From Apricaphanius iberus (taxonomy: Eukaryota > Chordata > Actinopteri > Cyprinodontiformes > Aphaniidae), in the NCBI GenBank assembly GCA_028564705.1, contig JAPXFQ010002688.1:1736001-1800000 (forward strand): 64,000 nucleotides of DNA, in the 5' to 3' direction. Of the stretch, positions 1 through 13,700 are shown piece after piece. Position 1 is the stretch's first letter; every line of letters starts with the position of its first letter. The notes under the pieces are model-generated. The model was not told the DNA's origin and did not search any database. It was given only the letters and a program-made list of their open reading frames with translations. Position numbers and translations under genes: made by a program.

Positions 1-64
<64 letters not shown>
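1..64. repeat. (TA)n microsatellite
   Basis: Uninterrupted TA dinucleotide run at the window edge, followed by T9 and G9 homopolymers. Confidence 0.95.
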
Positions 65-67
<3 letters not shown>

Positions 68-169
68 ATTTTTTTTTGGGGGGGGGGTCTTACAATAAAA
101 CCTGAAAAATGTTGTATTCTGCTTTGTCAAAGCATCGGTTTAGCAAATTAAATTCAACTGTGTACTCTA

Positions 170-800
170 TTTGTACTCTATTTTACTCTATCTAGATCTT
201 CTGTAAAGGCCTCTGAGGTTTGTTAAAGAATAAATGACATCATGAAGACCAACGAAGACAGCAGAAATGCCATGTATAAAGTTGTGTAGAAGTTTAAGAA
301 TGAGTGATGTTGTGAAACAGTATCCCATGTTTAAACATATCATAGAGCACTTTTATATCTATGATCTGAAAATGGAAAGTGTGTCAGAGAACTCAAAAAC
401 TATCAAGACATGGCCATCTACATAAACTCAAAAGGAGGGATAATGAGACCAACAGTCAGACAAAATACCCAAGGAAACTTTGGTAGGAGCTGTAGAGACC
501 CAGGATTCATGGACCCACCCTCTATACCAATCAGTACATGATGGAAGAGTAACATGAAGGAACCGAGTCTTATGTTAAAGCACAGGTGTCAAAGCTAAAG
601 CACATGTGTTAGAAAGCTAAAAGAAAACTTGTTTTCAGTTTACCATAACCAAAATAGATGCTGTGGGCATATGAGACCACAACTGGCAGTATCATGCTGC
701 GGGGAGACTTCTCTTCAGTAAGAAAAGATGTTAAGAAGACTTGAGACATAGCAGACTCAGTGTCAAGATCTAAATACAACTTAGAATCTGTGGCAAAACC
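170..800 (+). mobile_element. Degraded Tc1/mariner element
   Basis: Plus-strand sequence resembles fish Tc1 transposase genes in order: AACTATCAAGACATGGCC, then GGCAGTATCATGCTGCGGGG and CTTCTCTTCAG, the equivalent of the GGSIMLWGCFSS stretch. No long open frame remains and terminal repeats were not found. It lies 3' of shc2; the rest of bases 65-1142 holds nothing else recognisable. Confidence 0.5.
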
Positions 801-1142
801 TGAGAATTCATGTTCAGAGATACCCTCCATTTAACTTGACTGTAGCTGTAAAAAATCTTCAGTGGTAATGAATAGGTACTGAAATAAGAATAATAATATT
901 TGGGGTTTACTATATACTACATTTCTTTAAAATTCTCTTTAAATTCCACTAAATTATTATTTAACTTTTAACTTTAACTATCGTCTGAAAAGAAACGGCT
1001 GCTGTGATTGGCTAGTTGATTGGGAAAACATTAAAAGAGGGCCAGGTCTGGGTGCCTTCTTGTATTTGCATGTAAAACAATCATGGTCTTTACTTAAAAT
1101 AAGGCATGCAGTAGCTTACCATCTCACACCGACCCATATGGC

Positions 1143-4100
1143 TCACTGTTTCCTCCGGACAGCTTGTTTAAGATGAAGCTCACTTTCCGCTGCAACAATT
1201 GGTAGCTCATTCTTCAGGTGGTACGTTATAAGATGGCTTATACTCTCAAACAACATGTCTTTAGTTCGGACCTTTGTTGAGATAAACAAGTTTTAAGTTG
1301 TGCGACGAATCATTTTGGAGTAAAAAAAACCAAATTGATTTATTGAAATCAGTTTTTGCCCCACTGGCCAGACATTAATTGAAACAGACTCACCACCCCC
1401 TCTGGGTCCACTAGCAGCAGGTGTTTAGGTAGGCCACAGTGCATGCCTGTTAGGACATACTGCCCAGGATTCGTGGTGCTCTCACGGACGAGGAAATCTC
1501 CATCTCGGACCAGGAGTTTCTCTGCGTCTTGTCGGCTCATTCGGCTGTGATACCACGTCTCCCTACGGAGTTGCTCCTCATTCGGAGCTACAGGCGCTCT
1601 GCGTCTCGGCGGGCTGGGCCACTGGTCCTCTAAGTTTCGAACGCCCCCCCCTCCAACTTGAGAACCAGAACCTACTAAAACAACAGATCCTCCACATGCT
1701 TCATGGAGCTTCAGGGCATCCTCGAAGGGCCCTGCATAGGCACAAGAATGTTTTACAAGGAGCAGTTTAGTTATTTTGCTTCAGTTTTTCCACTTTAAAC
1801 TTATCCTTGGTTGTATTTCTCATAGTATATCTAAAGACTCACTCATATCAAAGAGGTCCTTTTTTGGACTGTCATGTGGCCTGGCCCCTTTACGTCCATC
1901 TGCTCCATGTGTAAAAGATTCAAGGTTTTCCAGACTTTGCGTGTTTACATACTGGTGCTCTTCATAGTTCTTGCTGCCTGGTGGCTGACCATCAGCACAC
2001 AGGTAACCATCTGAAGCAAAAAATGAAGAAGACAAAATCTATTTACGTAAAAAAAAAAATCAACAATTTTTGCTTGAAATGTTTTCATTTTTCTTTGTAT
2101 TGTTTTAAAATTTGACTTTACAACACAGTTGAATAATGTGTACTTTACTTATATATATTTTTTAAATCAACAAGTTGCTATTTTACACAATTTGTTTTTT
2201 AACACAATTAAGATCAAATTAAAAATGCCACATATCTATTCAATCTATTATCAAAATTTTTAAAATATACACAGATCCCTTTTATGTAAACCTTTAACAT
2301 GGCCTGGAAATCTAAGAAAAGTGTAAAGGCTATTCTGAACAAATATCTTAAGGTTTAAATATAATTAACCATGATAATAAATGATATACTGTGATGAGAT
2401 TAAATGCAAAAGGATTTGCCCTTTTACATTTTTTCACTCATTTTTGGTTCATGGCAAGCATAAATGTCTTAGATCATCTATATAACTTAAATAACTAAAC
2501 CAATGACCACAGTAAACACAAAAAGCTGTTTTCAAATGATAATTTGAATGATGAAAAGGGAAAAAACTACAACTATGTCAGCCAACGGGCTCTTTGTAAA
2601 AGTATAAAAGCCCCTATCAGGAATTATAAATTAATCATGACAAACTGTATTTTTTGGAAAGCTGGGTTTAATTTCACCAACCACACCCAGGTTGTATTAC
2701 TGGCTGACCTTTTAAATCAAGTAGGACCTTAAATAAACTACAGGCCATAGGCTAAAAGATGCAAAAAAGTAGCACATTGTGTCCAGACTTCATTAAATTT
2801 AAGAACAAGTCTAACACAAAGTGATAAAACATCTTTCAGTCTGAAAAAGATCATAAAGCCATTTCTAAAGCTATGGGACTTCAGCGTACTATAAATGACA
2901 AACATTATCCACACGGAATAAAAAAGAGAATTAAAAAATGGAGAACCTTCCAAGGAGTACAAAGCATACCAATGTTACTGTAAAGGAACCCTGAAAAGCA
3001 TTCTAAATACAACAGATAACAAAAAGAGCTGACAGTCTAACATGGTGTTTTGACATACTGTAACTGACGGAACTGTAAATTTGTTGTTCTTTACAAGAAA
3101 ATCCTGAAGGAGAAACTTGAGGCATCATTTTGTGAACTTAAGCAAAAGCGCTTAGGTTATGCAACATGTCAATGATTAAAAGAACACTGGCAAGTCCACT
3201 TTGTAAAGGTAAAGAAAAAAAAAACATTTTGGAGAGGGCTATTGAAAGTCCCTAATTAAATACTTCTGCCTGACTATAAACAGGATGTTTCCATTTAAAA
3301 ATTACTACATAGTAGCTGAAATTGTGAGATTTAGCAGTGGGAGAGTTGGACCCAACCTCAGAGAAGATAATGGAAACCGTATGTTTATGGTTAAGGATTT
3401 TTTTTTTTTTAAGAAAAGACTAAAGATACAACTGAGGGATTGCCATGAAAGAACAGATGAAGAAACAAAAAAGCAACTAGAGCAAAGTAACCACCATGGA
3501 GGAAACAGACAATCTGGAAAGGAGGTGAGAGGACTGAAAGGCTATTAACTACTAGGAATGTAAATGAATGAAAAGAAAACCTGATCAGGGAAACTGGGGA
3601 AAAGTGACTAATAAAACCACAAATCGACTAAGAGGGGAACTGAATGGGATGCAAGGGTTTAAATTAAATCAAAAACTAACTAAATAGTACAATACAAATG
3701 TAAAAATACAAAGAGAGCACTGGTAAGAACTAAGAAATTAAATACAAATAAAACAATTCACTATGAAACAACAAAAAAACTGTCAAACCGAAATAATAAA
3801 GCGAGAACCTAAAAACACAAATACTTACTGATCATGACAGAAATAGGATATTATTGGAAATACCAGTGGACCTTCACAACCGAAAGAATCATAGCCAGTT
3901 ATTACAAATACTTGATGGAGGTTGTTGCCACCAAGTGCGTCACAACCAGTTATTAGGTGCAGGGGGGGGCAAATACATTTTCACAGTGGGTTAAATTAAT
4001 TTGAATTACATTTTCTTTTGATCAATGCAATTGTCATTTGAAAACTGCTTTTTGAGTTTTCTCAGGCTTTTGTTTTTTGATTTGATTTGATTAATTTGAT

Positions 4101-7100
4101 GATCTGAAACATCCCTGTGACCCTGCAAGGATAAGGAATCTCAGATGATAATGGATGGATGGAAATATCTGAAACATCTTAATGCGGAAAATAGCAAAAC
4201 AGAAGAACTTTACAATGGGTCAAACACTTTTCACGGCACTATGTAATGTTGTCTTCACCAGCAATAGCTACTTTCTACCACAGTGTGTCTCACCTGAGCC
4301 ACAGGTTGTCTCAGTGTCCCAGTGAAGCTCATAACAGAGCTGGTCAGATGGATAAGATCCCTGCTCCCTCCTGGTGTGGGAGCCAATCTGTCAACACAAC
4401 ACAATTGTACCAGAACAACACATTTTAAACACACCTCCATGATTGTGTCTTCAAAAAGAGTCGCAATCTCTTCTCCTTATATTGAAGTTCAGATGCACAC
4501 ATTTTGAAACACTCGCTTCTGAATAAAAACTATAAGGGTATGCATGTTGAGGTTTTGTTAAGAAATATCTAAATTACATGTATGTGCTCTTGTTAACCTC
4601 ACTAGTATGTAAATGCAGAATTTTGCTTGCTCTGTAATCAGCAAAGAATGACAAAACTATGTCTACACTCAACAAAAATATAAATGCAACACCTTTGTTT
4701 CTGCTCCCATTTTTCATGAGATGGACTTAAAGATCTAAAATTCATTCCAGATACACAATATTACCATTTCTTTCATACATTGTTCACAAATCAGTCTAAA
4801 TGTGTGATAGTGAGCACTTCTGCTTTGCTGAGATAATCCATCCCACCTCACAGGTGTGCCATATCAAGATGCTGATCTGACATCATGATTAGTGCATCGG
4901 TTTACCTTATCCTGCCCACAATGAAAGGCCACCCTGGAATGTGCAGTTTTTTGCTTTATTCGGGGTCTGGGGATTCAGAACCGGTCAGTATCTGGTGTGA
5001 CCACCATTTGCCTCATGCAGTGCAACACATCTTCTTCACATAGAGTTTATCAGATTGTCAATTGTGGCCTGTGGAATGTTGGTCCAGTCCTCTTCAATGG
5101 CTGTGCGAAGTTGTTGGATATTAGTGGGAACTGGTACACGCTGTCGTATACGCCGGTCAAGGAAATCCCAAACATGCTCAATGGGTGACATGTCCAGTGA
5201 GTATGCTGGCCATGCAAGAACTGGGACATTTTCAGCTTCCAAGAATTGTGTACAGATCCTTGCAACAAGGGGCCTTGCATTATCTTGCTGAAACATGAGG
5301 TGATGTTCATGGATGTATGGCACACAATGGGCCTCAGGATCTCATCACGGTATCTCTTTGCATTCAAAATGCCATCAATAAAATGCACCTGTGTTCTTCA
5401 TCCATAACAGATGCCTGCCCATACCATAACCCCACCACCACCATGGGCCACTCGATCCACAACATTGACATCAGCAAAGCGCTCACCCACACGACGCCAC
5501 ACACGCTGTCTGCCATCTGCCCTGAACAATGTAAACCGAGATTCATCCGTGAAGAGAACACCTCTCCAACGTGCCAGACGCCATCGAATGTGAGCATTTG
5601 CCCACTCAAGTCTGTTACGGCGACGAGCTGGAGTCAGGTCAAGACCCCGATGAGGACGACGAGCATGCAGTTGAGCTTCCCTGAGACGGTTTTTGACAGT
5701 TTGTGCAGAAATTGTTTGGTTATGCAAACTAATTGTTTCAGCATCTTTCTGAGTGGCTGGTCTCAGACGATCTTGGATGTGAACCTGCTGGATGTGGAGG
5801 TCCTGGGCTGGTGTGATTACACTTGGTGTGCGGTTGTGAGGCCGGTTGGATGTACTGCCATATTCTCTGAAACGCCTTTGGCCTTTTATCGTGGGCAGTA
5901 TAAGGTACACGTGTGCACTAATCATGATGTTAGATCAGCATCTTGATGTGGCACACCTGTGAGGTGGGATGGATTATCTCAGCAAAACAGAAGTGCTCAC
6001 GATCACACATTTAGACTGATTTGTGAACAATATTTTGAGAGAAATGGTAATATTGTGTATCTGGAATCTTTGAGTCTATCTCATGAAAAATGGGAGCAGA
6101 AACAAAGGTGTTGCGTTTAAATTTTTGTTGAGTGTAGAATCCAGAGCCTCTTCTGATCGGATGCTGTTTCCCGTTCATGAAGCTCACCTGAGTTGCTGTT
6201 TTGCTCTGCGGCTGTGTGTGGATGTGACCCAGGAGGGCTCCACTGGGCCTCAACCTGGAGTCCACGATCCCCCCAACAGGAGGCTCCTTCCCAGGGATGC
6301 TGTTGTAGTAATCGTGCTCTGACGCATGTTCATCCTCGCCCCATACTGGCTCCTCTGTCCTGACAGGCCTAAAATCAAATACTCATTCTGTGAATTCACA
6401 GCTAAATGTCACACTAAATAAGTGAAAATTTTCTAAATGCTTTGCAGTTCAACATGCTTCCAAAATTGGTTAGAAAAAGGAATTGGATTTGTCTGGACTT
6501 CAAAATTTGTAGTTATCTGGACAACAAAAAAATCTGAAGATTATCTAGTTGTGACTGATCCTAGGAAGATAGATATTTATTTGAAAAAGGAAAAGAAGAC
6601 ACAGCTAAGATTGGATTTCTCCTGTGTTTGCAAAAGCATTACTCAATAGTTGATGCTTGGTCAAAGTAAGAAAATATCTGGGAATTCTAATTTTCAATAA
6701 AAGTTAGAGTAACAAAAGAACAAATGAATTAATGGTTAATCTAAGAGTTCAACAGTAGATCAGATTTTATAAAGTATCTAATGTGCTCTATGAGGTTTGT
6801 ATGGAGGCTTAAAAAGCCTATTATTCCACACACAATTTTTTTGATTTTTAGGTACATGTCGTGCATGTAATTGTTTCAGGACTGTGTTACCTCTCGACAG
6901 ATGAAATGGTTTTAGGAGGACTGTGGAGATACTGTTTGAACTGCAGCTCAAAAGCTTGGCCAATGGTACTCATGACACTCTGGGCTAAGCCATCCGAACA
7001 CTCCAGGATGTGACATGCTGCAAAAATCCAAAAGATTATGAATATATACACATCATCATTATCAGTATGTAACAAATAATGTAGATTTTCCGAATACTTT

Positions 7101-7696
7101 TTCCGAGAGAAAAAGGTTTCACCTCTTTGATTTACTGGGTCTTTGGCTACATATGCAACATAATCTGGTGTGTCCTGCAACAAAGTAAATGAAAAGTCCA
7201 ATCAGACTTAACTTAAATCAGAGTTTATTATGTACATTAATTGACTTTTGGGGTTAGTGTTTTAGAAACCAGTACAAATATAATTAATGCTGATATGTTA
7301 AGATGAAAATGTCCATTCCAAACAGAAAATATGGGGAGTCTGGGCGTTAAACATACTACACTCACCGTGTCTCCTCCAGAGGCGAATGAGATTGATTGCA
7401 TGGGGTGGTGGGCAATTACCTGCAAGATACATAAGTGTGAAAATGGTTAGTAAGAGAGCATTCATTAAAATGTAAAGAAAGCAAAGAAGGTAAGTGAACT
7501 ATTATTTAACAAAATAAAAAAAAGATGACAAAAAAAGTTACCAATCAACCAATCAATCACCATCACCAACACCATCATCATCATAATTATTTATGAAGCT
7601 CTTTCACAAGCCAAAAAAACATAATCTAAGAGTTGGTACAGAGTTTAGCAAGGCTAAAAGCAGTCCATGCAAAGGACGAACTGTAATCAATCAATC

Positions 7697-7747
<51 letters not shown>

Positions 7748-10700
7748 TATTATTACTTTATACAATTAGATAAAAACATGAAAAAACGAATAAAAACAAA
7801 GAACATTATTTTAACTTGTAAGTGCTTGAGGAGCAGAATATGTGCAGCAGTTTGGTGGTCCCGTTTTGAGGCTGCTACTAAGATCACTATCCACTATCTG
7901 CATACTGGAGTACCAAACTTAGATTCAATAAGACACTACGCTCTCAACCACAGCTTTGTAGAATGTTGTTGTGAGAATGCTGGCCAGGAGTGATGTGTGA
8001 CATTTATTTCAGTGCAGTCTATGTTGGACCCATGTCAAAACCCATGGACTGGGTAAGGTCATCGGAGCTCTGTACTCAAAAAGACTTAATGTGATTCAGT
8101 CTTTCTACTGCGGATGTGTTGAGGCTTTGGATTCTTTTTGTCCATGTTGCGTTGTCTTTGCATCACCCTACTAGCAGTTTGACTTCTTCCATGTATATTT
8201 GCTCTTCATGTCAATGAACAAGACCCACTACTGTGGTATCATCAAAAAAGAAACATTCATGTCTTCCTTATGTACATTATTGTTCTAGAATTGTTTAAGG
8301 AATACAGAAAACAGACACGAATGGCAGTTTTCAGGGAGAACAGGGAAAGTTTCTCCATAATGGTGCGTTCAGACTGCAGGCTTTGTCAGAGTCAGCAGCT
8401 TCACGATTACATGTTAAGTCTACAGTTGAGGCCGTTGGAGCAGCATCACAGTCTCTGCGGCGCTTTGTGAGCATTTGCTCATAACGCTAACAACACAGAA
8501 GTTCAGCTAGTTGAACTTTTGACGGTCTAAATTCTCTTGATGCAGCACGGCAACCAATCAGAGCGTCTCACTGTAGTGACGTTGCCCGACGTCGATGCTG
8601 CCTAGCCAACCACGATCTGCGAGTGTTTAAAACATCCAGCAGAGAAAGGCCCGCCTACGAGCTGTGCTAGCTTCAGCTTAAAAATGTATCTTCTGTGTAT
8701 ATGTGTCGAACTAGTCGCTTTATTGGGGTTGCTTGACGCTGACAAAGCTTGCGGTCTGAACGTACCTTAAGTCCCTGGATAATTGGTTGTATAAAACACC
8801 CAGTTAAAATCAACACATAGGTTTCATGCATGGGTGTCTTTACTGTCCAGTTGAGTGGTATGAGAGGTGGTATTCACATTAGTACAGATTTTTAAATACA
8901 CAGAGGCTGTGTATAATGTTTGCATTAGGCAGGGATACTAAAAAAGGAAATGTCTAATTAAGTATTTCAGCTTGTAGTAGTAGATAATCTTACCTGTCGT
9001 GTAGTTGGGACGAGCAGACCAAGACCATCCACGGAAATGTTAACAGCAATGCTCATGCCTGCAAATCGCAGGTTACTCTTCCCCATGACTGATTGCAGAG
9101 CTTTGTTTGAGGCCTAAGTGAAAATATATAGATATGTATACTTGTCATTGTTGGACAAAAAGCTTGGATCACCAGAAACTGAACTCTTCATAATATTCAA
9201 CAAAAGCTCTTGCTTTTATGAGTAACTTCTTAATGTTTGGTCGAAGAATCATGTTTTTTGATACACATATAGAGGTAAAGTGAGTAGTTTGAGCCAAATC
9301 TGTTTTATTATGAACTATAGGATTTAATTTATGACTGACCTTTTTCCTCCAAGGTCCTTTTCCTCCTGGAACTGCCTCACAAAGTCTGTTGATGGCTTCC
9401 CTGATTAAAAAAATGAGCAGAGATTGTTGGTCACACTAAAGAGGGAGACACTGGCAACTAATCACCTGTGATTCTTAATATAAAAAAAAGTATTTATAGA
9501 GTATACAGATACGTTTTAATGGAATCATTTGTGAGTTTAAGGTTAAACAGATCTTTTACAATTCAATGGATAACAACTTTTTTCTATCCAGTCTGCTGTT
9601 CACAAACTGATGTTTAAAATGCTTTGTAAAAACTGAGATTATCTGTTGATTCACAGAAAAATAACTGCTATAATGGGTTGCTAAATAAATACAAGGATAG
9701 CTGTTTTGACATGTGTTTTGCACAAAGCATCTCTCTGCAGAATTGGTCCAACTCTGCAGTGAAACAGCTTCGAATCGTGGGAATGGGGGCCTAATGGCTA
9801 CTTAAAGTCTGAGTAATCTGTGTGTCTCTGATGATGGGGATGAAGCATAATGTAGATATGAGGCTATAGCTCCATCTATCCGCTAAGGGTCAGTAGGGAC
9901 AAAAATCAACAGGCCCGGCTGGTCCTATCGAGTGGCTCGTAAATATTTAAAAAGCAAGCGTCCAGGGCCTCGTCTCGGGTGAAGGTCTTCTCAGGGATTT
10001 TTGAAAAACACCAACATGTTCAAATGACTCATGCTAAAACAAGCAAGGGGGTGGGGGGGTGGGGGGGTTGTGGATTTTTGTTATTGTCTGTGGTCCTGGT
10101 CTTTCCAGTCAGTCCTGTTATCTAACTGCTGAGACTCATTATCAACCTGTGTTCCCCATTGGTAAACAGCAACCTCTTCAAATTTAGGAGATGAAAGATA
10201 TTTGTGAAATTCTCATAAATTATACTTGTGGTCATTCCAAAGATTTGTTGTTTCTTTTGCAGGTTAATTTAAGTTTTAGAGTGGAAATTAGATTGTTTTA
10301 GTTTTTTTTTCTCTTAACATACTTTGCAGTTAATATTATGTCAAACTGGGTGAAAAGAAATATAGGTCAACCCACACAAAAAGAAAAGAATCTGAAAAAT
10401 CTGGCATACATTTCTATTCAGTCTCTCTGAGTCATAGACTCAGGAAGTTTGTCTTGTGCTTTTGGCACAGACAGACGGTGTGGGAGTGTAACCACTGAGA
10501 CAAAAGGCAAAACATTAAAGACATGAACCTGAAACTGAAGAATAAAAAATAAAAATAAAACTATTTGTACAAATGTTGCTATTTGTACCTATATAGCTAT
10601 TTTCATTTACAGTGTTGTGTAGATATGTTGGGCAACTGTGGCTCAGTGGTAGATTAGAGTTGGCTTGCAATCGGTGGGTCATAGGTTTGATTCCAGCTTT

Positions 10701-13700
10701 GTCCAGTCACATGTCAAAGGCACTTAACCCCAAAAAACATTGTCCTACCGAGCCATGTCGGTTGTTGGTGCATGAATGTGAGTGTGAATGGGTGAATGTG
10801 GCTTCAATCTAAAGCACTTTGAGTGGACTAGAAAAGCGCTATATAAGTTCAGTCCATTTAGCTTCAACACCCAAATGGCCAATAGCTGTATTTTACAACA
10901 TGCTGGACCTGGTGGCAGTGAACAGTGTTGGGAGTAATGCATTACAAAAGTAATATGTTACAGGAATAGATTACTTTTTTCAGTAACTGAGTAATGTAAT
11001 GCATTACTTACAAAATATACTTCAATATATTACTAGTTACAATTTCAGTAACTCAAGTTACAAAAGCATTTTAAATTGTTTTTCTGGCCAACTAATGCAA
11101 CAGACCAAATCAAGCTGGATGCGGTAGAACAAGATCCACCATCTACTTCCTGTTGCTTAAAACCAAAACATCAGAGGATCAGGACGGTTGAGGAGAAGAT
11201 TGACTGTATATTTAACCAGCGGCATCATTCACACTGTTTTCCTAACCATCTGTTGTAAGACTTCATACATCGGAGTCTCATCTTTGTCAACCATCTTTGT
11301 GATGAGCACGTTCAGCACCTTTTTTTGATTAGATTTAACAAACATTACCATGAAATAGAAGGCATGCAAAGGAACTTGAGACTTAATTTTAATAAAATAG
11401 TGTTTAAACTACAGTATTTGTGGTGTGACACTTGTGTAAAATGTAAATTCATAAGTTACGGTGGTTAGAAGTGGTGCTAAATATTTAAGAAATTACATTA
11501 CATTTTTAAGACAGTAATATGTAATGCAAACATATTACATTTTTGACATTGTAACTAGTAATGTGAAATATATTACAGTTTCTTTGTAACTTTCCCAACA
11601 CTGGCAGTGAATGCCTATGTTCTGTATAAGGAAGCCACAGGGTGGAAAAGAACAAGTAGAGTTGGTGGTTTTTTTGGGGTCTTTTAGCCAAAGAACTCCA
11701 TTTTTGATTGATGCAGCAAAGGGTAATGGAAACTGAGAGGAAAATATTGTAAAGGACAAGCCTGTAAATTATTTTGTTCCCAGCTTAAAAGGGGGTAACA
11801 CAATATTTCAGGTACCTAAAATATATTGTTACCTTTGTTACCTTATATTGTTAACTTTGATAAATTAAGACCCAATCTCTTCAAAATCACATGTCTAACT
11901 GGCCTTGATGAGAGGGCTAGGCACAGTAAAATAATAGATCTTTCAACAGTTTTGTTCTTATGTTGTGAAGGGAGATAGTGAATATTTCAGGCACCTGAAA
12001 TATTTGCAACCCCACCTGCGCCAAATGCAGAGAAGATGGTCATTGATTCTACAAACGCTGCCAAACAGAATTTAAGAAGACCACAAAATTGCATTCAGGG
12101 CTAAATATTTGCGACAGTGGGTTGTCCTTTATTTGCGGTGATCTACTAAGATTGCATGAGCAATTCATAACAGGCGCAAGGGGCAATATTCAAATTAGGA
12201 CTTTGCGCCTGCTGCTGTGGTTGTCACAGCTAGAGAGAGGAGGAATATATGGATTCATAATGCGTCTTTGGCAAAAAAAAACAAAAAAACATATCAAGTC
12301 TATGGCTGTTACAAAGTTAGTAAATATCAGGCTAGAATTTTGTGAATATTAGGTGAATATTTCTCAATTGTCAGTAATAAACTGAATATGTGCATTGCAC
12401 ATGCGCTTATCTCTGCTCTATACACACAGAGCATTCCAGAGTCAGACTTATTAAAGCTGCAGCATGTCCAGAACAAGGTCGCTAAGATGTTTGTATTCTA
12501 CTAATGTTTTCGAAATGCACCGCACTTCATCACGGCCTCTATTAATTATCAATTTGCAGTACAAAAATGTTTTTATCTTAAAAATATTTCATCTTAAAAA
12601 GTTTTTTAAAATGTAGCCTGATAGTCATTATGATACAGTACATAATTACTATTTCATTATTTGGAACCCAGGAAGATTAATTAATCCGGTTGAAACTAAT
12701 GAGGATCTGTGTGCTCAACGCATCAGCAGCAGGTGCAGAAGCACTGAGAGCGCAATGAGTTGTGATGTATCTTTGAGGGGAAAAAAGGGGTAAATATCTA
12801 CAAAAGTGTCAGGTTTATGGCCTTTAGAGTTAGTGTTAATTACTATTATGGTAGATTATGTGGCAATTCTTCATTCTTTGTTTGTCAATAAAAACTAATG
12901 TTGAATGTGGTGCAAAGTTAAGACATGCCTTTCAGAAGTGGTAAAACTAGACACTAAAATAGCAAACATTTTGATGTTTCTGCGCCTGGAATGTCTACTT
13001 ATTTGCCTGATGCATTTCAACATCAGGGAAAGTGCAAAATGGATTGTGTGCATCTTGCTCCAGGTTTAAAAGGCGCAATTCTCTGTGTCACGTTAGTAAA
13101 TCAGCTATAGCCTGTTTTTTTGCGATGCTGTGCAGTTTGCAGTGGTTTTAGGAAGCGCAACCCATTGATAAATTTGGTCCAAAGACACACTGTGGGAGAG
13201 TAACTGCTGATCTAGGCAGAAAGATTAACCTGGATCTGAAGGACAGAATTTTCTTTTGCTATTTTTGGAGACTAATGTGTTTATATGCTTTCATTCTATT
13301 AATAACTTTTCTTTCTATTTTCACTGTATTATTGTAAATATTTATTTATTTTTATGAGTCCAACTTGTGTTTCCACATATTTTGTGAATTTTTTTACTTC
13401 ATAATTGGAGGTCATTTGGCATATTTTCTTTAGATATGGAAGGTAACTGTGAAGATTTCTGTCAAACATAGATGCCTTGTCCACACGTAGCCGGGTGTCT
13501 CACAAAATGGAGATATTTTTCTACGGTTTGGCCTGTCCACAAGTAAATTAAGATTTTCGGCACCAAAAACAAATCTTTTTTAAAAATTCTGGCCAAGGAG
13601 GAGATCTGTGTTTTTTCCGTTTTCAGGATTTGAGTGTGGACTGAAGTAACAGTTTTAAGTGCCATGACGACACTGTCCACGACCAGAAATGTTCCAACAT

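Noticed and set aside
10628..10700. tRNA gene
   Set aside because: A- and B-box-like words are those of a SINE head; no closed cloverleaf, and a second copy exists at 52845-53087.
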